Origin: Candidatus Pelagibacter sp.
GTDB taxonomy: Bacteria; Pseudomonadota; Alphaproteobacteria; Pelagibacterales; Pelagibacteraceae
Assembly (NCBI GenBank): GCA_002704185.1
Contig: PAFP01000028.1
Coordinates: 1-12,968 of the forward strand
Length of the DNA stretch: 12,968 bases
Direction of reading: 5' to 3'
Shown: positions 1-5,738 of the stretch, one piece after another
Numbering within the stretch: the stretch's first letter is position 1
How the letters are laid out: the number at the start of each line of letters is the position of its first letter
Program-made: the position numbers and the translations under genes
Notes under the pieces: model-generated
Database searches by the model: none
The model's input: only the letters and a program-made list of their open reading frames with translations
What the model was told of the DNA's origin: nothing

Positions 1-163
1 AATATACCAAAAAATTATTTTACCAAAAATTCATATAAAAATCTTATAAAAAAATTAAATTTAATTAGTTATAAGGAAATTACTAATTATTATTATTATT
101 TAAAAATTTTCTTATTTTTCGCAAATCCTAAATTTCATTTTATTTCTATTTTGAAAAAATAAT
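1..163. other. AT-rich non-coding stretch
   Basis: No credible coding frame is visible on either strand because stops are dense in all frames. The stretch is almost pure A/T and contains a run of five ATT units (86-100) and a short inverted repeat (62-89, listed separately). It lies downstream of the minus-strand gene ending at 164. Whatever gene lies to the left is outside the window. Confidence 0.6.
62..89 (-). terminator. possible weak terminator hairpin after the DUF2784 gene
   Basis: An 8-base perfect inverted repeat, TAATTAGT at 62-69 and ACTAATTA at 82-89, encloses a 12-base loop. Read on the minus strand, the stem is followed by a T-rich stretch (complement of about 46-61). It lies about 75 bases past the stop of the gene ending at 164. 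The stem has only one G-C pair per arm and would be weak. In DNA this AT-rich such repeats arise by chance, so the call is tentative. Confidence 0.25.
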
Positions 164-532
164 TTAATTTTTACTAATTTTTATTTTTTTAACAACAAAT
201 CCATAAATAATTAAATTTATAAAAATCAGAATTAATCCTAATAAAATCTGGATATCATGCGTGAGTTTGGTAGGGTAAATAATTGAAAGTAAGTGATTTT
301 GAATAAAATTATTAGAGTAAGTTGAGGCATTACTCAATTTTAAAAACCAGTTTTCTAAATATGTAAGAGGACATGCTGTATTTGTAAACTCAACGTACGA
401 TCCCCAAACTAATGCAGGCAAATGAATATAGATAATTTTTGGCTTCCAAAAAAATAATAACCCACCAAATATAACAAAAAAAATGAAAAGAAAATGAACC
501 ACTAAAGTTAAATTTGCTAAAAATTCATACAT
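164..532 (-). CDS. DUF2784 family membrane protein
   Basis: A 122-residue inner-membrane protein that I recognise as DUF2784. The family's typical signature is present: the CPLTYLENWF segment at residues 54-63, then an Asn-Phe-Ile-x-x-His turn and a Tyr-Pro pair near 75-87. Hydrophobic helices are visible at about 5-29, 34-48 and 92-114, and the C-terminus is Lys-rich and probably cytoplasmic. The length is normal for the family. The biochemical role is unknown. The gene is divergent from the glycosyltransferase at 605. A sigma70-like promoter at 538-566 would place the transcript start almost on the ATG, giving a leaderless or nearly leaderless message. No Shine-Dalgarno site is seen. The family call is firm and no function is claimed. 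Confidence 0.85.
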   Translation of the reverse strand: MYEFLANLTLVVHFLFIFFVIFGGLLFFWKPKIIYIHLPALVWGSYVEFTNTACPLTYLENWFLKLSNASTYSNNFIQNHLLSIIYPTKLTHDIQILLGLILIFINLIIYGFVVKKIKISKN

Positions 533-537
533 TTTCT

Positions 538-566
538 ATATTAACAAAAATGCCATATGATGTTAA
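538..566 (-). promoter_or_regulatory. candidate sigma70 promoter for the DUF2784 gene
   Basis: Read on the minus strand, a -35 TTAACA (566-561, 5 of 6 to TTGACA) is separated by exactly 17 bases from a -10 TAATAT (543-538, 4 of 6 to TATAAT). Transcription would begin near 531, on the ATG at 532-530, implying a leaderless mRNA. The A/T bias raises the chance of random matches, but both hexamers and the spacing agree. Confidence 0.4.
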
Positions 567-589
567 GCGTTCTAAACGGTCATTAACGG
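562..589. promoter_or_regulatory. candidate operator in the divergent 533-604 region
   Basis: This stretch is much richer in G+C than its surroundings. It holds two AACGG copies exactly 10 bases apart (575-579 and 585-589), an inverted CGTT-CTA-AACG (568-578), and an outer inverted pair GTTAA/TTAAC (562-566 and 583-587). It abuts the -35 element of the minus-strand gene and lies 15-40 bases upstream of the plus-strand ATG at 605. Repeats one helical turn apart between divergent genes suggest a transcription-factor site. The regulator is unknown. Confidence 0.35.
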
Positions 590-604
590 CGTGATCCTAA
601 ATCT

Positions 605-1336
605 ATGGTTAATAAAATCATTTTTAAAAATATTCAATTCCATAATGTAAATGAAAAAAAATTTAATAAATATGTTTTAAAGAAAGGTCTATTCGTTTTT
701 CCTGCGGGACCAGCAATAACTAATATTAATGAATCTCATTTATATTATAATTCTTTAAAAAAAGCAGATATTGTTTTTTTTGACAGCGGTTTGTTCGTGA
801 TATTGCTCAAAGTTTTTAAAAATATTAATGTAAATAAATTCTCAGGTTACAAATTTTTAAATTTATTTTTTAAGTATTTAAAGAAAAATAAAAAAAAGAA
901 AGTTTTATGTATTGATCCTAATCTTAAATTATCTAAATCAAATAGATATTTAATTAAGAGATTGGGAGTAAAAAAAATTTACAATTATCTCGCACCTAAG
1001 TATGATTTGAATAATTTGTCTGATAAAAAATTATTAAATTTGGCACGGAAAATAAAACCTGATTTTATACTTACAAATATAGGTGGGGGTGCTCAAGAAA
1101 TTTTGGGTTTATATTTAAAATTAAATTTGAAGTTTAAAACAACCATAATATGTACTGGTGGTGCAATTTCTTTTTTTACAGGAGACCAAGCGCCGATTAA
1201 TAGCTTAATTGATAAATTTTATTTGGGTTGGTTAATAAGATTAATTTTTAATCCAATTATTTTTTTTAGAAGATATATTTACGGATTAAGATTAATACCA
1301 ATGGTAATTTTTAACAAAATTAAAATCATTATTTAG
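605..1336 (+). CDS. WecG/TagA/CpsF-type glycosyltransferase, variant subfamily
   Basis: A 243-residue glycosyltransferase of the WecG/TagA/CpsF fold. Members transfer a sugar such as N-acetylmannosamine(uronate) from UDP to a polyprenyl-linked acceptor at the inner membrane face. Visible landmarks are A-D-I-V-F-F-D (54-60), where Asp60 matches the proposed catalytic Asp of the family; the nucleotide-site segment G-G-G-A-Q-E (160-165, usually G-x-P-K-Q-E) with Gln164 kept; C-T-G-G-A-I-S-F-F-T-G (183-193); and the C-terminal G-W-L-I-R-L...R-R-Y membrane-association tail (208-224). The usual Asn-Pro near residue 35 reads Gly-Pro. The ATG at 605 is the only plausible start, since an in-frame stop lies at 584-586, and no Shine-Dalgarno site precedes it. 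gmd follows after 64 bases. Donor and acceptor cannot be read from the sequence. It probably builds a surface polysaccharide. Confidence 0.82.
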   Translation: MVNKIIFKNIQFHNVNEKKFNKYVLKKGLFVFPAGPAITNINESHLYYNSLKKADIVFFDSGLFVILLKVFKNINVNKFSGYKFLNLFFKYLKKNKKKKVLCIDPNLKLSKSNRYLIKRLGVKKIYNYLAPKYDLNNLSDKKLLNLARKIKPDFILTNIGGGAQEILGLYLKLNLKFKTTIICTGGAISFFTGDQAPINSLIDKFYLGWLIRLIFNPIIFFRRYIYGLRLIPMVIFNKIKIII

Positions 1337-1337
1337 T

Positions 1338-1366
1338 TTGAAACAAAATATATAGCGATTTAGATT
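1338..1366 (+). promoter_or_regulatory. candidate sigma70 promoter for gmd-fcl
   Basis: TTGAAA (1338-1343, 5 of 6 to the -35 consensus) is followed after exactly 17 bases by TAGATT (1361-1366, 4 of 6 to the -10 consensus). It sits immediately after the stop of the upstream glycosyltransferase, about 35 bases before the gmd ATG. This would give gmd-fcl their own transcription start. It is a weak match in AT-rich DNA. Confidence 0.35.
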
Positions 1367-1400
1367 TAATTGAGTATATACATATTACATTATTAAAAAA

Positions 1401-2435
1401 ATGAAAAAAAAAATTGCATTAATATTTGGTGTAACAGGACAGGATGGCGCTTACTTATCTAAATTTTTATTGAATAAAAATTATAAAGTTTATGGAATAA
1501 AAAGAAGATCATCAATTATTAATACTCAAAGAATAGACGACATATACAAGGATATAAATTATAAATCTAATTTTCTCCTATTTTATGGAGATTTAACAGA
1601 CTCCTCGTCTATATTAAATTTAATTAAAAAAACAAAACCTGATGAGATATACAATTTAGGTGCACAATCGCATGTGCAGGTCTCATTTGAAGTTCCAGAA
1701 TATTCTGCAGAAGTAAATGGTCTAGGAACTCTTAGAATTTTAGAAGCAATAAGAAGTTTGAATTATCAAAAAAAAGTGAAATTTTACCAAGCAGGAACCT
1801 CTGAAATGTTTGGTAGAACAAAAGAGAAATTTCACAATGAAAAAACTCCCTTTTATCCTGCAAGTCCGTATGGAGTTTCAAAATGCTTTGCACACTGGAT
1901 AACAGTTAATTATAGAGAGGCTTATGATATTTATGCATGCAATGGAATTTTATTTAATCACGAAAGCCCAATTAGAGGAGAAACTTTTGTAACAAAAAAA
2001 ATTATTCAAGGCTTAATAAGAATAAAAGATGGATATCAAAAAAAATTATTTTTAGGTAATTTATATGCAAAACGAGATTGGGGTCATGCTAGAGACTACG
2101 TAGAAGTAATGTGGAAAATGTTGCAACAAAAAAAGCCTGATGATTATGTTATTGGAACAGGTAAAACCTTCACCATTAAAGAATTTGTAAATAAAGCAGC
2201 AAAACAAATAGGTTTTAAAATTAAATGGGTAGGAAAAGGTATTGGTGAAAAAGCAATTAATGTTGAAAATAAAAAAATTATAATTGAATGTAGAAAAAGA
2301 TATTTTAGACCAGTCGAAGTAGATTATTTAAAGTGTAACGCACAAAAAGCAAAAAAATTATTAAAATGGTCACCAAAAATATCCTTGGATAATCTAATTA
2401 ATGAAATGATAGAGTATGAATTACAACATTTATAA
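1401..2435 (+). CDS. gmd: GDP-mannose 4,6-dehydratase
   Basis: Cytoplasmic short-chain-dehydrogenase-fold enzyme that converts GDP-D-mannose to GDP-4-keto-6-deoxy-D-mannose with tightly bound NADP(H). At 344 residues it has the normal family length. The Rossmann glycine motif G-V-T-G-Q-D-G is at 10-16, and the nucleotide-contact segment N-L-G-A-Q-S-H-V at 85-92. The catalytic set Thr133/Glu135 (T-S-E-M-F-G) and Tyr157/Lys161 (Y-G-V-S-K) is complete. The substrate-loop N-H-E-S-P-I-R-G-E (186-194) and R-D-W-G-H-A-R-D-Y-V segments are also intact. The start is preceded by an A-rich stretch rather than a Shine-Dalgarno site. The stop overlaps the fcl start by one base (TAATG at 2433-2437), so the two are translationally coupled. 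The product feeds Fcl, or in other organisms rhamnose or perosamine routes, for which no enzyme is seen here. Confidence 0.96.
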   Translation: MKKKIALIFGVTGQDGAYLSKFLLNKNYKVYGIKRRSSIINTQRIDDIYKDINYKSNFLLFYGDLTDSSSILNLIKKTKPDEIYNLGAQSHVQVSFEVPEYSAEVNGLGTLRILEAIRSLNYQKKVKFYQAGTSEMFGRTKEKFHNEKTPFYPASPYGVSKCFAHWITVNYREAYDIYACNGILFNHESPIRGETFVTKKIIQGLIRIKDGYQKKLFLGNLYAKRDWGHARDYVEVMWKMLQQKKPDDYVIGTGKTFTIKEFVNKAAKQIGFKIKWVGKGIGEKAINVENKKIIIECRKRYFRPVEVDYLKCNAQKAKKLLKWSPKISLDNLINEMIEYELQHL

Positions 2436-3370
2436 TGATAAGTCTTAAAAGTAAAATATTTCTGGCTGGTCACAAAGGTATGCTTGGTTCATCGATTTTA
2501 AGAACCTTAAAAAAAAAAGGATATAAAAATATTATCACAATAGATAAAAAAAAACTTAATTTGCGTAATCAGGATGAATTAAAAAGATTTTTTAAATTAA
2601 AAAAACCAGAAGTAGTTATTATTGCTGCAGCAAAAGTAGGTGGTATCAAATCTAACATAAACAATCCTGCAAATTTTATTCAGGAGAATTTGGAAATTCA
2701 AACAAACTTAATTTCGACAAGCTATAACAATAAAATTAAAAAATTAATTTTTTTTGGATCTAGTTGTATTTATCCGAAAAACTTAAAAAAACCTATTAAA
2801 GAAACTCAATTATTGTCAGGTTCATTGGAAAATACAAACGAAAGCTATGCTGTAGCAAAAATAGCGGGTATCCAAATGATTAAATCTTTTAATAAACAAT
2901 ATCAAACAAATTATATTTGTTTAATGCCATGTAACTTATTTGGTCCTAATGATAATTATGATCTAGAAAATTCTCACTTTTTACCAGCTCTAATAAGAAA
3001 AATATCTTTAGCTAGTTTAAAAAAAAATAAAGTCGTAAAATTGTGGGGAACAGGTAAACCCTTAAGGGAAATCTTGTATGTTGACGAGGTAGCTAAGGCA
3101 TGTGAATTTTTTTTAAAAAAGAAAACAAATGATAGTCTAATTAATATTGGATCTTCATTTGAGTTGTCCATCAAGGAATATGCAAATCGAATTAAAAATA
3201 AAATTGATCCTGAAGTATTAATTAAGTTTAACAATGATAAAAATTTAGACGGTGTTTACCGAAAAAAATTAAATATATCACTAGCAAATCAAAATGGTTG
3301 GAAATCAAATATGAACTTTGATGAGGCACTAGAAAAAACCATTAAAGATTTTAAAACAAAATATTGTTAA
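2435..3370 (+). CDS. fcl: GDP-L-fucose synthase
   Basis: Bifunctional 3,5-epimerase/4-reductase that converts the Gmd product to GDP-L-fucose using NADPH in the cytoplasm. The 311-residue length is typical. The dinucleotide motif G-H-K-G-M-L-G is at 12-18. Key residues fall at a constant offset of +2 from the E. coli enzyme: Ser109, Cys111, Tyr138, Lys142 and His181, covering the reductase triad and the Cys/His epimerase pair. The G-S-S-C-I-Y-P, Y-A-V-A-K and P-C-N-L-F-G-P-N-D-N-Y signatures are all present. Gmd and Fcl form a two-step coupled module through the TAATG junction. The next gene begins 108 bases later. No fucosyltransferase is recognisable in the window, so the GDP-fucose is presumably used by enzymes encoded elsewhere. 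Confidence 0.95.
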   Translation: MISLKSKIFLAGHKGMLGSSILRTLKKKGYKNIITIDKKKLNLRNQDELKRFFKLKKPEVVIIAAAKVGGIKSNINNPANFIQENLEIQTNLISTSYNNKIKKLIFFGSSCIYPKNLKKPIKETQLLSGSLENTNESYAVAKIAGIQMIKSFNKQYQTNYICLMPCNLFGPNDNYDLENSHFLPALIRKISLASLKKNKVVKLWGTGKPLREILYVDEVAKACEFFLKKKTNDSLINIGSSFELSIKEYANRIKNKIDPEVLIKFNNDKNLDGVYRKKLNISLANQNGWKSNMNFDEALEKTIKDFKTKYC

Positions 3371-3464
3371 AAATAATAAATATAATATTAAATTTTTTTT
3401 AGAATCACCTTATTTTTATTAAAATTAAATTTTAAACAAGATTAAAATTAATTTAAATAACTTA

Positions 3465-3472
3465 AAAAAGGA
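3465..3472 (+). promoter_or_regulatory. strong Shine-Dalgarno site for the 68-residue protein
   Basis: AAAAAGGA ends six bases before the ATG at 3479, a near-ideal spacing. Most other starts here have only A-rich leaders, so this site supports both the reality of the gene and its start codon. Confidence 0.6.
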
Positions 3473-3478
3473 AATAAA

Positions 3479-3685
3479 ATGAAAATAAATTTAGGAAAAA
3501 TAATATTAGTTGGAGCGACTTTAGTTTTATTTATCTCGTGTCTAATTGAAATTACAGTAGAGTTAGGCCTACACGCATTTGATGGTTTTCTATCTCATCA
3601 TGGTCTTCTACTATTTTCATTAGCAAATATGATTTATAGTTTCGAAGATCTAAAAAACGAGTATAAAAAGAAAAGGGAATCATAA
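3479..3685 (+). CDS. small membrane protein of unknown function
   Basis: A 68-residue protein that I do not recognise. A hydrophobic helix runs from about residue 7 to 27, and a second moderately hydrophobic segment from about 41 to 54 follows a short link containing Asp and the His-His-Gly triplet. The C-terminus is strongly charged (Lys/Glu-rich). This suggests a two-helix inner-membrane hairpin with a cytoplasmic tail. The best evidence that it is real is a proper Shine-Dalgarno site, AAAAAGGA at about 3465-3472, seven bases ahead of the ATG, which is unusual in this window. An oxidoreductase gene follows 27 bases later and is probably co-transcribed. It contains several acidic and His residues within or near the membrane segments, but no function can be assigned. 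Confidence 0.7.
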   Translation: MKINLGKIILVGATLVLFISCLIEITVELGLHAFDGFLSHHGLLLFSLANMIYSFEDLKNEYKKKRES

Positions 3686-3712
3686 TTTAATAAAAATATA
3701 ATTATTAAAAAA

Positions 3713-4321
3713 ATGAAAAATATATTTATTGTATTTGGCCATAACAATACCAAAAATTCTTTTAATGCAGCAATTAGAGATACATTTATAGATGAGGCTA
3801 AAAAAATTGGACATCAAATTGATTTAGTTAATCTATTTGATGAAAAAGAAAAGTTACCTTTTTACAACCAAAGTATAAATCCTCCTCCTAAATTAGTTTT
3901 AGACTATAGAAAAAGATTGGAAAATTGTAATGTTATGATGTTGATTGGTAGTTGTAATAACCTCAGATTAAATTCAATACTTGAAAACTGGATCGACTGG
4001 GTGTTACATCCAAAATGGTTTTTTACCTACAGGTCTCTCTTACCAGGAAATAAGTATTTTAAAAATTATGGATATCCAGTTGCAGGTGCGATGAAAGGCA
4101 AGTTAGGTATTGTATCAATTACTTATGGCGGACCAATGATCAGCTACCAAAGCTTTTCATTTTTTGACAATATTCCCTATCGCAGATTAAAGAAATCTGT
4201 TTTTCAACTAGGGGGTTTAAAAACAAAGTATTTGCGTTTTTACTCTGTATTACCTGAGATGAGTCAAAAAGATTTTGAAAATCATATGATTAAAGTTAGG
4301 AATTTTGCAAAATCATTATAA
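3713..4321 (+). CDS. flavodoxin-fold NAD(P)H oxidoreductase (Flavodoxin_2 family)
   Basis: A 202-residue cytoplasmic protein of the Flavodoxin_2 family (NQO1/MdaB/KefF-like). Members use FAD or FMN and NAD(P)H for two-electron reduction of quinones or similar acceptors. The N-terminal strand and phosphate loop (I-F-I-V-F-G-H-N-N-x-x-x-S-F-N, 4-18), the N-W-I-D-W-V-L helix (92-98), the aromatic W-F-F-T-Y segment (102-106) and the T-Y-G-G-P flavin-contact loop (137-141) are visible. The usual Trp-Trp pair in the loop before the N-W-I-D helix is replaced by a C-N-N-L-R-L-N stretch, so flavin or substrate contacts may differ. The length is normal. The start has the same A-rich leader as gmd. The substrate is unknown, and a link to the flanking sugar genes is only positional. 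Confidence 0.82.
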   Translation: MKNIFIVFGHNNTKNSFNAAIRDTFIDEAKKIGHQIDLVNLFDEKEKLPFYNQSINPPPKLVLDYRKRLENCNVMMLIGSCNNLRLNSILENWIDWVLHPKWFFTYRSLLPGNKYFKNYGYPVAGAMKGKLGIVSITYGGPMISYQSFSFFDNIPYRRLKKSVFQLGGLKTKYLRFYSVLPEMSQKDFENHMIKVRNFAKSL

Positions 4322-4378
4322 TAAATTTCGCTACACTAATGTACTTTATAACACGTAAAAAATATGTAATTAATTTGC

Positions 4379-5737
4379 ATGATTAAAAATAATAAAATTT
4401 TATACTTTATCATTTTAATACTTTTCTCTGTGATAGTTGGCGGTACTATTATATCTAAGAATAATTCAGCTTCAAAAAAATTTGAAATAAATATTTTGAG
4501 TAAACAATTGCAAATAAAAAATCAGCAATTGGCTAAAATACAAAAAAAACTAAGTGCTAGAGATTTAAATCTGCAAAACATTGTAAGTAATGGAAATATT
4601 AGTTTTAAAAAATTAATATCAGATCAGAAAATTGATAATAAATTTATATTTAGCAAATTTCAAACAGAAGATATTTTATTCTCAAAAAATAATTCAGCTT
4701 TGGGAAGTTCATATATTGAATACTATGATAATAACCTCTATTTAGCTTCAGGTAATGGTATTTTCGCATTCAACAAATTTGAAAATGAAATAAAAGATTT
4801 AAAAATAATTAATACCAATATTAAAGAAATTGTTAAATACGATAAATTTTATGAAACTTCTCAATATGGAATTAAAGATTTATTTATTCATGATAAGAAA
4901 ATTTATGTATCTTTAATTAATGAAAAATTTGAAAATTGTTTTGATTTATCTATTTTAAGAGCTGATTTAAATAAGGAATTACTAAAGTTTAACTTTTTTT
5001 TTAAAGCTAAAAAATGTATTAAAGTTGATAATGAGTACGGTGAATTCTGGGCTCATCAAGGTGCAGGTGGTCGAATGGTTTTGTATAAAAATGAAAGTAT
5101 TCTTTTTTCAACTGGTGATTTTAGGTATCGAACGCTGGCGCAAGATAAAAATAGTGATTATGGAAAAATATTAAAGATTAATCTTATTGATGGAAAAAGT
5201 GAAGTTTTATCAATGGGACATAGAAATGCTCAGGGACTTTATTTTAATGAAAAATATAATTATGTAATTTCTACTGAACATGGTCCAAAAGGAGGTGATG
5301 AAATAAATATAAATCGTAATCCAGAAACAAAAATTAAAAATTTTGGATGGCCAATTTCGTCGTACGGAAATCATTATAAAAAAAATTATTCAAAACAAAG
5401 ATTAGAAGGGGCTCCACTTCATAAATCACATTCAAAATTCGGTTTTGAGGAACCTTTAAAATATTATGCAGCATCTATTGGAATTAGTGAAATAGTCTCA
5501 ATAAATGATCGAAACGACGAACATGAATTTTTAGTTGGTGCTATGGGTTCAGAAATTAAAGAAGGAGATCTAAGTATACACTACATTAAATTAAACAAAT
5601 CGAAGTCTAAAGTAATAGAACATAATATTGTCACAATAGGAGAGAGAATAAGAGACATGGTGTATTTGAAAAATAAAAATATAGTACTTTTATTCTTAGA
5701 AACATCTTCGTCAATAGGAATACTAAAAATTATATAA
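4379..5737 (+). CDS. membrane-anchored glucose/sorbosone-dehydrogenase-like propeller protein
   Basis: A 452-residue protein. One N-terminal hydrophobic helix (about 8-25) acts as a signal anchor. A Lys/Gln/Leu-rich probable coiled coil follows (about 35-65), then a beta-propeller of the soluble quinoprotein glucose dehydrogenase/YliI superfamily (about 100-452), which should lie in the periplasm. Signature segments are A-H-Q-G-A-G-G-R-M-V (225-234), where His226 matches the catalytic His of Acinetobacter s-GDH; G-H-R-N-A-Q-G (280-286), matching its Arg-Asn pair; E-H-G-P-K-G-G-D-E-I-N (300-310); and F-G-W-P (322-325). These imply PQQ- and calcium-dependent oxidation of an aldose, but cofactor use is inferred and no PQQ synthesis gene is present in the window. 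The uncleaved-looking anchor and coiled coil are unusual for the family. The stop lies one base before the TTG start of the next gene, implying coupling. Confidence 0.82.
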   Translation: MIKNNKILYFIILILFSVIVGGTIISKNNSASKKFEINILSKQLQIKNQQLAKIQKKLSARDLNLQNIVSNGNISFKKLISDQKIDNKFIFSKFQTEDILFSKNNSALGSSYIEYYDNNLYLASGNGIFAFNKFENEIKDLKIINTNIKEIVKYDKFYETSQYGIKDLFIHDKKIYVSLINEKFENCFDLSILRADLNKELLKFNFFFKAKKCIKVDNEYGEFWAHQGAGGRMVLYKNESILFSTGDFRYRTLAQDKNSDYGKILKINLIDGKSEVLSMGHRNAQGLYFNEKYNYVISTEHGPKGGDEININRNPETKIKNFGWPISSYGNHYKKNYSKQRLEGAPLHKSHSKFGFEEPLKYYAASIGISEIVSINDRNDEHEFLVGAMGSEIKEGDLSIHYIKLNKSKSKVIEHNIVTIGERIRDMVYLKNKNIVLLFLETSSSIGILKII

Positions 5738-5738
5738 A

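Noticed and set aside
86..100. (ATT)5 run as a meaningful repeat or part of an array
   Set aside because: It is a short simple repeat in near-pure A/T DNA with no spaced copies, so it is not a CRISPR or structured array.
563..587. CtrA-type box (TTAA-N7-TTAA) in the 533-604 region
   Set aside because: The two TTAA elements at 563 and 583 are separated by 16 bases, not 7, so the spacing does not fit CtrA.
2974..3234. 86-codon open frame on the minus strand inside fcl
   Set aside because: It lies wholly within the well-supported fcl gene, has no family features, and is the sort of frame expected opposite an AT-rich coding sequence.
3371..3478. Terminator or riboswitch after fcl (eight-T tract at 3392-3399; 10-base TTAAAATTAA repeat at 3419 and 3442)
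   Set aside because: No stable stem precedes the T tract, and the repeat is low-complexity A/T. There is no recognisable riboswitch core, so nothing beyond an ordinary leader is supported.
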